From JADZEM01 sp046328125 (lineage in GTDB: Bacteria; Chloroflexota; UBA6077; JACCZL01), in NCBI GenBank assembly GCA_046328125.1, contig JAXLXF010000039.1, positions 6,967-70,966 on the forward strand: 64,000 nucleotides of DNA, in the 5' to 3' direction. The notes under the pieces were generated by a model. The model was not told the DNA's origin, ran no database searches, and saw only the letters and a list, made by a program, of their open reading frames with translations. Positions 50,716 through 58,472 of this stretch are shown here, one piece after another. The translations under genes were made by a program, and so were the position numbers. The number at the start of each line of letters is the position of its first letter. The stretch's first letter is position 1.

Positions 50716-51902
50716 CCATGCTCGAGACACGGACGATCACCACACCAACGACCGTCTCAGCACCCGCTGCGGACAGCGCACCGCCCGAAGACAGCCCGAC
50801 GGCGAATGCCCCCACGACGGCAAACGCCACGATGGCCAACGCCACGAGGCCGAAGACGGCGGCCTCGAAGCACGCTCCTGGTGCGTCGCTTGCCGCGCAC
50901 TCGCTCCGCTTCACCTTGCCGCCGAGCCTCGAAGCGCACGAGCCGCCCGAGGCGCGTGGACTCCGGCGGGATCAGGTCCGGCTGCTGGTCAGCCAGTACG
51001 GCGACGACCGGATCGCGCACGCTCGCTTCGACGCGCTGCCCGACTTCCTCCAGCCCGGCGACCTGCTGGTCGCCAACGACTCCGCGACGCTGCCGGCCGC
51101 GCTGACCGCTCGCCGGGATGATGGCACCGACATCGCCCTGCACCTCTCGACGCGACTGCTGGGGGCGCTCTGGGTGGTCGAGCCGCGCAAGACCGAGGCG
51201 ACAGTGGGCGAGATACTCCAGTTGCCGGGAGACGGCACGGCTACGCTCCTAGCGCCGTACGCCGACTCGGCGCGGCTCTGGGTCGCCCGCCTCGACCTGC
51301 CGATGCCATTCCTGGAGTACCTGAGCCAGTGGGGTCGCCCGATCGCCTATCCGTACGTCCCAGATCCGTGGCCGCTCTCGACGTACCAGACGGTCTACGC
51401 CCGCGAGCCCGGCTCGGCCGAGATGCCGTCAGCTGGTCGGGCGTTCAGCAAGGACGTGCTGATCCGGCTAGCCCAGAAGGGCGTCGGGTTCGCGACGCTG
51501 ACCTTGCACACCGGCGTCGCCAGCCTGGAGGCGCACGAGCGGCCGTACGACGAGCCGTTCACGGTCCCGGCCACCACCGCCGAGGCCGTCAACGCGGCAC
51601 GCCTGGGCGGTCGGCGGGTGATCGCGGTCGGTACGACGGTGGTCAGGGCGTTGGAGTCCGCCACCGACGAGCGCGGCCGGGTGATCCCGACGCGCGGCTG
51701 GACCGATCTCGTCATCACGCCGGAGCGCGGCGTCACGGTGGTGGACGGGCTGCTGACCGGCTTCCACGAGCCGGAGGCGACCCACCTGGCGATGCTCTCG
51801 GCGATTGCCGGCCGCGAGCACCTGGAGCTGATGTACCGGGCCGCTCTGGACGGCGGCTACCTCTGGCACGAGTTTGGCGACCTTCACCTGATCCTGCCGT
51901 AA
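50712..51902 (+). CDS. Divergent QueA-like S-adenosylmethionine ribosyltransferase-isomerase
   Basis: A 396-aa QueA-family protein. QueA transfers and rearranges the ribosyl part of S-adenosylmethionine onto 7-deazaguanine in tRNA to make epoxyqueuosine. Family blocks are recognisable: LLVANDSATLPAAL (canonical LFNNTRVIPARL), STYQTVYAREPGSAEMPSAGRAFSKDVL, FATLTLHTGVASLE, VIAVGTTVVRALE and LLTGFHEPEATHLAMLSAIAG. Changes matter: the usual PTAGLHF is PSAGRAF, losing the His, and a ~60-residue disordered Ala/Thr tail precedes the fold. No other queuosine genes are nearby. It is translationally coupled to an SDR, so a different product is possible. Confidence 0.82.
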   Translation: MTMLETRTITTPTTVSAPAADSAPPEDSPTANAPTTANATMANATRPKTAASKHAPGASLAAHSLRFTLPPSLEAHEPPEARGLRRDQVRLLVSQYGDDRIAHARFDALPDFLQPGDLLVANDSATLPAALTARRDDGTDIALHLSTRLLGALWVVEPRKTEATVGEILQLPGDGTATLLAPYADSARLWVARLDLPMPFLEYLSQWGRPIAYPYVPDPWPLSTYQTVYAREPGSAEMPSAGRAFSKDVLIRLAQKGVGFATLTLHTGVASLEAHERPYDEPFTVPATTAEAVNAARLGGRRVIAVGTTVVRALESATDERGRVIPTRGWTDLVITPERGVTVVDGLLTGFHEPEATHLAMLSAIAGREHLELMYRAALDGGYLWHEFGDLHLILP

Positions 51903-52009
51903 GCAAGTCGCAACAGCTGTCAGATCACCGTCCACTTCTCCCCCTACGCTGAGGCACAGAAGAGGTCTCTTCGGCGCCACGCGGACGCACAGTTCTTGGG
52001 GGAGAAGCG

Positions 52010-52525
52010 ATGTTTGTCGAGCGTACGCACCGTTGGATCAGCGCGCTGGCACGAGCCGTGGCAGTCGTCGTCGGGTCGGGCGCCCTGGCGATGTTCGCCG
52101 TCACACCCACACAGGCCGGGGGGTCATCCGACCTCGTGGTGGTCGCCGGCACCGATCTGACCGAGCATCTGAGCGGACCGGTCCTCTCACACCTCTTTTA
52201 CGTCAACCTGACCGGTAGCGGCTCGGTGGCAGCCGGCAAGGCGGTCGCCGTGGTGACCTTCCCGCGGGGTGTCCAGCCGAACGGTCGGATGCAGGTCAAC
52301 GGTCCGGTGCCGTGGGACTGCACCACGTATCCGCCGTCCGTGCTGGTCTGTAAGAACCGCTTCGACCTGCAGCCCAACCAGGGGGCGACGCGCTTCGCGA
52401 TCGAGCTGACCGTGCCAGCGCCGACGACCGGCAGCGTGGTCTCGTCGGTCGACCTCGGCAACTTCGTGATGGAATCGAACGAGAACAACAATCAGGTGAC
52501 GACGGTCTACCATTTCGTCCCGTAG
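52010..52525 (+). CDS. Secreted small beta-domain protein
   Basis: A 171-aa exported protein with signal peptide ALARAVAVVVGSGALAMFAVTPTQA. ATG 52010 follows GGGGGAG. The mature part (~135 aa) looks like a CARDB-type immunoglobulin-like module: SDLVVVAGTDL at the start, PWDCTTYPPSVLVCKNRFDLQP with two Cys that may pair, and SVDLGNFVMESNENNNQVTTVYHF at the end. CARDB domains are cell-surface adhesion units. It stands alone. Confidence 0.7.
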   Translation: MFVERTHRWISALARAVAVVVGSGALAMFAVTPTQAGGSSDLVVVAGTDLTEHLSGPVLSHLFYVNLTGSGSVAAGKAVAVVTFPRGVQPNGRMQVNGPVPWDCTTYPPSVLVCKNRFDLQPNQGATRFAIELTVPAPTTGSVVSSVDLGNFVMESNENNNQVTTVYHFVP

Positions 52526-52542
52526 CTCGTACCGTCGCCGAC

Positions 52543-53586
52543 TCAGATGATGGTTGGATTGGCCGCCATGATCGTGTCGGCGACGGCGCGCACCTCGGGG
52601 ATGAGCGCCACGACCCGCTCGGCGCGCTGGCGGAGATCGTCCTCGGACGTGATGCCGAGGTCGTTCAGCAGCCGCCAGAAGCCGGGCAGGTGCTTCGCGT
52701 GTAGCTCCGGCCAGTCGTCGCGGGAGAAGACGCTCATGCAGCGTGCGTAGGTGGCGACGTTCCAGTAGATCGCCTCGCGGTGGTCGCCCCGCGCGATCAG
52801 CTCGTAGGCGCCGTCGATGGCGATCGGGCGGGAGACTGTGTCCAGGTCGGACTTGAAGAAGATCGGCGTGCGAACGGCCGGACCAGCATCGTCGAAGGCG
52901 TCCGCGAGCGTCGCCACCTGCGCCCGCACCGTGTCTGGCGTGACCGCCGCGTACCCGGCGACCTCCAGCAGCCGCTCGTACAGGTCCGGCCGGCCGTGCT
53001 CGGCCAGCAGCTCGCGGGCGGCGAGGTAGCGCAGGCGAACGGTCGGGTTCCGCAGGCCGGCCACCAGCAGCAGGTGGCAGAGCCCGCCAGCCCCAAAGAA
53101 GCAGCACGTCACCTTTTCGTGGAGCACGTCCCAGGTCGCGACCGCACCGCACATGCCGCGCACGTTCGCCTCGACGTGCGCGAGGCGCTGGCGGACCCGT
53201 GCCGCCTTGGGAAACTCGTGCCGGACCTCGGCCTGGAGCGCCGCCAGCTTCCCACTCGGGTCCAGCAGGATCTGCGCCGACTGAAAGCTCGTCGCCAGGT
53301 GGTAGTGCGCCAGGATCGTCTCGGCGGACTGGAACGGCTGGTCGGAGAGGTAGGTGAGCTCCAGCAGGACACCCTTGTAGAGCTGTTTGCCGGGCTTGAC
53401 CGGCGGGTCGGAATCGGCCAGCACCAGCATCACGTCCAGGTCGGAGGATGAGGGCAAGATCGCGTCGTCCGGCAGCCAGTTGGCCGACCCGGCCGTGTAC
53501 GCCCCCAGAACCATGCCCGACAGGCGCGCGGCCTCCTCGGCGACCCTGGCCGCCGCCAGGACCCGCGCCGCGCCAATGGCGACCAC
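52543..53586 (-). CDS. Nucleotidyltransferase-fold protein
   Basis: A 347-aa protein. GTG 53586 lies one base after the amidohydrolase stop, so the two are co-transcribed. The N-terminus has a nucleotidyltransferase signature: GAYTAGSANWLPDDAILPSSSDLDVMLVLAD, with Gly-Ser and the Asp-x-Asp metal pair. The rest is helical (DVLHEKVTCCFFGAGGLCHLLLVAGLRNP; a helical KNTase C-like region). Such proteins transfer nucleotides to drugs, proteins or RNA. The substrate is not evident, and fusion or link to an amidohydrolase is not a pattern I recognise. Confidence 0.7.
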   Translation of the reverse strand: MVAIGAARVLAAARVAEEAARLSGMVLGAYTAGSANWLPDDAILPSSSDLDVMLVLADSDPPVKPGKQLYKGVLLELTYLSDQPFQSAETILAHYHLATSFQSAQILLDPSGKLAALQAEVRHEFPKAARVRQRLAHVEANVRGMCGAVATWDVLHEKVTCCFFGAGGLCHLLLVAGLRNPTVRLRYLAARELLAEHGRPDLYERLLEVAGYAAVTPDTVRAQVATLADAFDDAGPAVRTPIFFKSDLDTVSRPIAIDGAYELIARGDHREAIYWNVATYARCMSVFSRDDWPELHAKHLPGFWRLLNDLGITSEDDLRQRAERVVALIPEVRAVADTIMAANPTII

Positions 53587-53587
53587 G

Positions 53588-54562
53588 CTACAGTTTCAGC
53601 AGGCGCTTCGCGTTGCCGCCGGCGATCTTCGCTTTGTCCTCGGCCGAGAGCTGGAGCGACTGGAGCCACGCCGTGCCGGGCGGGTTCTGCACGAACGGAT
53701 AGTCCACCGAGAACATGATCCGGTCCACGCCCAACTCCATCATCGAGCACAAGAGGGCCGGCGTGGAGAAGTTGCCGCTGGTGGTGATCCAGACGTGCTG
53801 GCTGAATTCGTCGCGGAACGAGATCGGGCGTCCGCCGCGCGCGTTGCCCGGCCGCGAGAAGGCGTGGTCGAGCCGCCAGAGCAGGAACGGCAGCCCCTCG
53901 CCCATGTGGCCCAGCACGATCTTCAGGCCGGGATAGGTCTCGAACGCGCCGCTCAAGACCAGTCGGATCGCCTGGGTGGCCGTCTCGACGCCGAACCCCC
54001 AGCCGGCCGTCAGGATCGACGGGAACTCCTGGAGGTACTCCTGGTAGTACGTCTCGGCCACGGAGCGATGCGGCACAGCGGGATGAAGGTAGAGCGGCAC
54101 GTCCAGCGCCTGCGCCCGCTCGAAGATCGGCCAGAAGCGGCGCTCGTCCAGGAAGGCGCCGTTGGTGAGGCCGTGGATCATCGCGCCTTTGAACCCGAGC
54201 TGGGTGACGGCCCGGTCCAGCTCGGCGGCGGCGGCCTCGGGATCGGGCGTCGGCAGCGCCGCGAAGCCGGCGAAGCGGTCCGGGTGCTGGGCGATGCTCT
54301 CGGCGAGGCGGTCGTTCGCGCCGCGCGCCATCCAGACCGCCGTCTCGGCGTCCAGGCGCTGCACCGAGGGCGCACCGTGGGAGATCACCTGGACGTCGAT
54401 GCCGGCGGCGTCCATCTCGGCGATCCGGAGCTCGCCGAGGTCGAGCAGGCGACGGCGGGTCTCACCTGCCCGGCCCTCCGGTCCCTCGAACGTCGCCGCG
54501 AGCTCGGCGTCGTAGTAGTGCTCTTCGAGAGCGATGACGAGCGGCAATCCGGTAGCGGCCAC
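53588..54562 (-). CDS. Amidohydrolase_2 (ACMSD/gamma-resorcylate decarboxylase-like)
   Basis: A 324-aa TIM-barrel metal enzyme. GTG 54562 follows GAGGAGG; the frame extends to 54772 through repeat B3 but that is not coding. Metal-ligand blocks are IALEEHYYD near residue 8 (EEH instead of DxH, as in 2,3- and 2,6-dihydroxybenzoate decarboxylases), VPLYLHPAVP, KIVLGHMGEGLPFLLWRLD and IMFSVDYPF with the catalytic Asp. The family decarboxylates aromatic or muconate acids without oxidation. It may act in aromatic breakdown; a nucleotidyltransferase-like gene follows directly. Confidence 0.85.
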   Translation of the reverse strand: MAATGLPLVIALEEHYYDAELAATFEGPEGRAGETRRRLLDLGELRIAEMDAAGIDVQVISHGAPSVQRLDAETAVWMARGANDRLAESIAQHPDRFAGFAALPTPDPEAAAAELDRAVTQLGFKGAMIHGLTNGAFLDERRFWPIFERAQALDVPLYLHPAVPHRSVAETYYQEYLQEFPSILTAGWGFGVETATQAIRLVLSGAFETYPGLKIVLGHMGEGLPFLLWRLDHAFSRPGNARGGRPISFRDEFSQHVWITTSGNFSTPALLCSMMELGVDRIMFSVDYPFVQNPPGTAWLQSLQLSAEDKAKIAGGNAKRLLKL

Positions 54563-54642
54563 GGCCGGTCCTCCTCGCGTGCCTGCTCCGGTCAGTCTAC
54601 CCGGTCGGCCTCCGTCACGCGACGGTGGAATGTCGGCGCGGT

Positions 54643-54734
54643 ATGCGTCAGAGTTTTGGCCGAGCCAGAACACGGGGGCGCGATTCATCGCGCCCCACGA
54701 TTCATCGCGCCCCACACAGAACTGACGCGCACCC
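54643..54734. repeat. Interspersed repeat family B, copy B3
   Basis: TGCGTCAG at 54644-54651 and CTGACGCGCACCC at 54722-54734 are the outer arms. The middle is GGGGCGCGATTCATCGCGCCCC followed by another CGATTCATCGCGCCCC unit. Same layout as B2 with fewer tandem units. Confidence 0.75.
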
Positions 54735-54796
54735 GTGTCGGCGCGGTCCGGCCAGCCGCGCCGACAGCACACGACCCGCTCAGTCGAGCGGGTCGT
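54735..54796 (-). terminator. Two adjacent hairpins ending the 36-aa ORF
   Basis: ACGACCCGCTC (54771-54781) and GAGCGGGTCGT (54786-54796) pair across a 4-nt loop holding the stop-codon region of the small ORF. Next to it TGTCGGCGCGG and CCGCGCCGACA pair (within 54736-54767). Together they form a strong 3' end. Confidence 0.6.
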
Positions 54797-54890
54797 ACAT
54801 CTCCAGCTCTGGATCGGCTGGGAACATGATGTGGATCGTGCCGTCGTCGTAGATCTCGCCGTCCGGTCCGATCTCGAGCAATGAGCCCAT
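54780..54890 (-). CDS. 36-aa acidic small ORF
   Basis: ATG 54890 is preceded by GGGGAG at about 10 nt. The peptide runs MGSLLEIGPDGEIYDDGTIHIM then FPADPELEMYDPLD: net acidic, with no Cys, Lys or Arg. Its stop codon lies inside a hairpin. The coordinated ribosome-binding site, length and terminator argue that it is real. It is isolated from the amidohydrolase (218 bp away) and divergent from the GH5 gene. The E-x3-Y spacing in ELEMY is also seen in PqqA precursor peptides, but there is no radical-SAM gene here, so that link is only a thought. Confidence 0.5.
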   Translation of the reverse strand: MGSLLEIGPDGEIYDDGTIHIMFPADPELEMYDPLD

Positions 54891-55211
54891 GATGCTGCGT
54901 CTCCCCGTTTCGTCGTCTCGTCGGAAACGACGACTGCTCTCGGCCGGTGACTGGTGCCCGCGTCACCTGGGCCTTACTGTAGAGTCGAAGCTGACCACTG
55001 ACTGTGACCCGCCTCACACGTTTCACGATCTCGTGAGGCAATTCGCGTGAGCCTGTCCGTCGCGCTGCCGCTATCACAGAGTACGCTGTCCGCGCCTCGG
55101 CGGATGTGTCGGGCGGTCCGGGGTTCGGGACTACAATTCGGGCCACCCGTCCAACCACGCATCTGACCACCAGCGCGACCGGACCGCGCACGCCACTCGC
55201 CCGGAGGATCC
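54891..55211. other. Intergenic region with a candidate -10 box
   Basis: A TACAAT at 55132-55137 could serve the GH5 gene, but no -35 is visible. GTCGT/ACGAC short inverted repeats near 54913-54935 could form a leader hairpin for the small ORF. No convincing reading frame. Confidence 0.35.
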
Positions 55212-56639
55212 ATGCTCCAGGTCTCAGACGGACGAATCGTCGACTCGACCGGCGCCCAGATCGAGCTGCGCGGCACCTGCGTCGGCGGCTGGATGAACAT
55301 GGAAGACTTCATCAACGGCTACCCTGGCTCCGAGCACGGGATCAGGGCCGCCCTCACCAGCACGATCGGGCCGGGCAAGGCCGCGTTCTTCTTCGAGCGG
55401 CTGCTGGATCACATGCTGGCCGAGGACGACATCGCGTTCATGAAGGCGCAGGGCGCGACGGTCGTGCGGCTGCCGTTGAACTACCGCCACTTCGAGCGCG
55501 ACGCCACGCCGTTCCAGTACGAGGAGGCCGGCTTCGCGCGGCTGGACCGGGCCATCGAGTGGTGCGCGAAGCACGACCTGTACGTGATCCTGGACCTGCA
55601 CGCGGTCCAGGGCTGGCAGAACACGGACTGGCACTCGGACAATGCGAACCGACATGCCCTGTTCTGGCAGCACCCGCACTTTCAAGATAGATGGGTCGCG
55701 CTTTGGGAGGAGCTCGCCCGCCGTTACAAGGGCAACCCGATCGTCGCCGGCTACAACGTGATGAACGAGCCGGTCTCGAACGTCACGGACGGCCGCCTCA
55801 GCGAGAACTACACGCCGGACTGGCCGAATTTCAATCGGCTGATGCGGCGGGTGGTGGACGCGATCCGGGCCATCGACGCAGACCACATCGTCTTCCTGGA
55901 GGGGGACTACTACTCCCGCCTCTTCGACGGGATGGAGGCGCCGTTCGCCCCGAATCTGGTCTACAGCAGCCACAACTACACTCGGGCAGGCTTCGGGCCG
56001 GGTCCGTACCCGGGCGAGCTGATCGGCGGCTACTGGGACCGGGCGTATCAGGTGGAGCGGGTGGACGAGGCCGAGGGAACGGTGTTCAGCACGCGCCACA
56101 ACGTGCCGCTCTGGGTGGGCGAGTTCGGCTCGATCTACAACGGCCCGCCCGACGAGAACCCGTACCGGATGGCCGCGATGGCCGATCAGATCGACATCTT
56201 CAACGAGCGCGGCATCCACTGGACGACCTGGGTGTACAAGGACGTGGGGGTGATGGGCTGGGTCCACCTGGACCCCCAGTCCGAGTACATGACGCGGCTG
56301 AAGCCGGTCCACGAGGCGAAGCGCCAGCTGGCGGTGGACTTCTGGATGCAGTGGCTGCCCTCGACGCCGGCCAAGGATCTGGTCCGCCAGCTAGCACAGC
56401 TCGCCGAGAACGCCATCGACGACCCGAGCGTGGACCCGTACGGCGCGGAGCGGTATCTGGGGCAGGCGGCGCTGGCCGGGCACCTGGCCGCGTTGATGCA
56501 GCCGGCCTATGCGCGCCGCTTCGAGGGGCTGTCAGAGAGCGAGATCGACCGGGTGCTGGAGTCGTTCGCGTTCAAGAATTGCCGGCCGCGCGAGGAGCTG
56601 CTGGCCGTGCTGCGCCCGCGCCTCACGGCGCCCAACTGA
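55212..56639 (+). CDS. Glycoside hydrolase family 5 enzyme, cytoplasmic
   Basis: A 475-aa GH5 (cellulase-superfamily) retaining glycosidase. ATG 55212 follows GGAGG. The barrel motifs include TVVRLPLNYRHFE, YVILDLHAVQGWQN, acid/base Glu186 in NVMNEP, and nucleophile Glu304 in WVGEFGS. A C-terminal helical extension of ~90 residues (DLVRQLAQLAENAIDDP...) follows the barrel. No signal peptide, so it likely acts on imported oligosaccharides or glycosides. Substrate specificity cannot be told. Confidence 0.9.
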   Translation: MLQVSDGRIVDSTGAQIELRGTCVGGWMNMEDFINGYPGSEHGIRAALTSTIGPGKAAFFFERLLDHMLAEDDIAFMKAQGATVVRLPLNYRHFERDATPFQYEEAGFARLDRAIEWCAKHDLYVILDLHAVQGWQNTDWHSDNANRHALFWQHPHFQDRWVALWEELARRYKGNPIVAGYNVMNEPVSNVTDGRLSENYTPDWPNFNRLMRRVVDAIRAIDADHIVFLEGDYYSRLFDGMEAPFAPNLVYSSHNYTRAGFGPGPYPGELIGGYWDRAYQVERVDEAEGTVFSTRHNVPLWVGEFGSIYNGPPDENPYRMAAMADQIDIFNERGIHWTTWVYKDVGVMGWVHLDPQSEYMTRLKPVHEAKRQLAVDFWMQWLPSTPAKDLVRQLAQLAENAIDDPSVDPYGAERYLGQAALAGHLAALMQPAYARRFEGLSESEIDRVLESFAFKNCRPREELLAVLRPRLTAPN

Positions 56640-56665
56640 CCGACCGGTTGCCAGTCCCCTGGATC

Positions 56666-56708
56666 GTTGCCCACTCCTGCTGGAGCTACTCTAGCAGGAG
56701 TGGGCAAC
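56666..56708 (+). terminator. Terminator-like hairpin after the GH5 gene
   Basis: Perfect 16-bp arms GTTGCCCACTCCTGCT (56666-56681) and AGCAGGAGTGGGCAAC (56693-56708), 11-nt loop, between convergent genes. No T tract. Confidence 0.65.
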
Positions 56709-56731
56709 AGCGGTGACGAGGTCGTTGCCGG

Positions 56732-58441
56732 CTACGGGCAAGACAGGCATCGCAGCTCGACGTCGTCTACCCAGGCCCGGTCGCCAGGCTTCATGTTCCA
56801 ATAGACGTCCAGGCGTCCGACCGTGAAGTCGCGCGGAAGCGTGAACGTCCGACTGATGCGCGTCCAGTCGATGGTGCCGTTCACCGTCTGCGAGTTGTAG
56901 GGCACGAAGCCGCCGTCGGGCCGTGCGTAGCGGACGCGGACGCCAATCCCGGTCACATTCTGGGTCTTGACCCAGGCTGAGATCTCATACGTCGGCCCGA
57001 TCTGCAGCGGGATCGTCTGGAAGGTGTAGACGGTCGCCTGGTCGGTGGCCGGCCCCTCCAGGCGCAGCGAGGCCACACCGGTCCGGTGCACCGTGGTGTC
57101 GCGGATGGCGGTCTGGCGATAGAACCAGCTGGTCGGGAAGCCCCTGGCGCCCACTGTCTCGAACGAGGGGTTCTGGACCAGATTCGTTCCGGCGGGAGGG
57201 AGGGTCGGGGTCAGGGTGGGCGTCAACGTGCGCGTGGGCGTCAACGTCTGCGTGGGCGTCAAGGTCGGCGTGAAGGTCGGGGTAACCGTGGGCGTCCCGG
57301 TCTGCGTTGGCGTGGCGGTCGCGACGGTCGGCAGCGGCCCGGAGGCGAGATCGAGCCGGAAGATCCCGTCGAGCGTCCCGGCGAGCAGCACTGGCTGGGA
57401 GCCCGGTAGCACCAGGAGACTGATGGCGAACCGGTTCGCCAGGCCGTCCAGAATCGGCGTCCAGGTCACGCCACCGTCAGCGCTCTGCTGGACGCCTCCA
57501 CCCTGAGACCCCACGTACATGACGCGTGGGTCAGCGGGGTGGAAGACGATCTGCGTCGGATACCACTGGCCCAGTCCGCGACTCAGCAGGCTCCAGGTCG
57601 CGGCGCCGTCCGTCGTCTGGTGAATGGTGACGTCCAGGTTCCCGGCGGCGGTCCACTGGGCGTACGCGGCGTAGAGGGTGGTCGGTCTCGTCGGGTGCAT
57701 CGCGAGCGTCTGGATAGCCCCGACCCCAGGAATGCTCTGGGTCGTGAACGTCCACGACGCGCCACCGTTCGTGCTCTTGAAGACGCCGAAGCTATCGACA
57801 GCGGCGTACAGCGTGGACGGGTTTTGTGGATCGATCGGGATGGCTTCGACGAGCGAGACGCCCGGGAAACCGGTGTTCGCCAGGCGCCACGTCGCCCCAG
57901 CATCCGTGCTCTTGAACATGCCGGCGTTGTCCGTGCCGGCGATGCCAGCATAGAGGGTGGCAGGAGTGCGCGGGTCGATGGCCAGCGCCGCGATGTCCAG
58001 CTCGGTGAGCCCGCTACTGCTCGGGGTCCAGCTGGCGCCACCGTTCGTGCTCTTGTAAACACCGGCCGGGGCACTTGCCACGTAGACGGTCTGTGGGCTC
58101 GTCGGATCGACGGCGATCGCGAGGGGAAACCCACCCGGCCCGTTTCCAGTCGGCGTCCAGGTCGCCCCCGCATCGGTGCTCTTGAAGACACCGTTCTGCG
58201 TGCCGGCGTAGAGGGTCGTCGCCGAGGCGGATGTCAGCACCGAGACGGTTTGACCTTGCAGCCCGCTGCGCGTCCAGACCGACGTGGCCGCCAACGCCGA
58301 GCGCACGTCGGGGCGGCTGACAGCCGCGTCCCCGGGCTGGTCAGGCGGTAGCGCGAGGGCGACCGAGCAGGCGAGAGCGAGCGCACAGGTCAGCATCCGA
58401 GCACCGAACGAGCGCAGCCCCCGAGCTCCCGCCGTCATCAT
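56732..58441 (-). CDS. Secreted BNR/sortilin-type beta-propeller with C-terminal carbohydrate-binding-like domain
   Basis: A 569-aa exported protein. ATG 58441 follows GGGAGG (ATG 58468 is also in frame but carries that site downstream of it). A signal peptide (RMLTCALALACSVALALP) is followed by about seven repeats with YKSTNGGASWTP/FKSTDAGATWTP, the BNR-type Asp-box, and VAIDPTSPQTVYVA strands. A Thr/Pro linker (TPTVTPTFTPTLTPTQTLTP) joins a ~150-aa C-terminal module (NLVQNPSFETVGARGFP, GVASLRLEGPA, YEISAWVKTQ, GRLDVYWNMKPGDRAWVDDVELRCLSCP), similar to CBM4/9. The same module ends the next gene. Likely a cell-surface or secreted adhesin or lyase-like propeller; catalysis is not evident. Confidence 0.8.
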   Translation of the reverse strand: MMTAGARGLRSFGARMLTCALALACSVALALPPDQPGDAAVSRPDVRSALAATSVWTRSGLQGQTVSVLTSASATTLYAGTQNGVFKSTDAGATWTPTGNGPGGFPLAIAVDPTSPQTVYVASAPAGVYKSTNGGASWTPSSSGLTELDIAALAIDPRTPATLYAGIAGTDNAGMFKSTDAGATWRLANTGFPGVSLVEAIPIDPQNPSTLYAAVDSFGVFKSTNGGASWTFTTQSIPGVGAIQTLAMHPTRPTTLYAAYAQWTAAGNLDVTIHQTTDGAATWSLLSRGLGQWYPTQIVFHPADPRVMYVGSQGGGVQQSADGGVTWTPILDGLANRFAISLLVLPGSQPVLLAGTLDGIFRLDLASGPLPTVATATPTQTGTPTVTPTFTPTLTPTQTLTPTRTLTPTLTPTLPPAGTNLVQNPSFETVGARGFPTSWFYRQTAIRDTTVHRTGVASLRLEGPATDQATVYTFQTIPLQIGPTYEISAWVKTQNVTGIGVRVRYARPDGGFVPYNSQTVNGTIDWTRISRTFTLPRDFTVGRLDVYWNMKPGDRAWVDDVELRCLSCP

Positions 58442-58472
58442 CACACCTCCCGTCGTCTCACCTCCCATCGTC

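Noticed and set aside
54562..54772. Extending the amidohydrolase to the GTG/ATG starts near 54772
   Set aside because: That stretch runs through repeat B3 and encodes unrelated residues; GTG 54562 has a GAGGAGG site and opens with the conserved IALEEH block.
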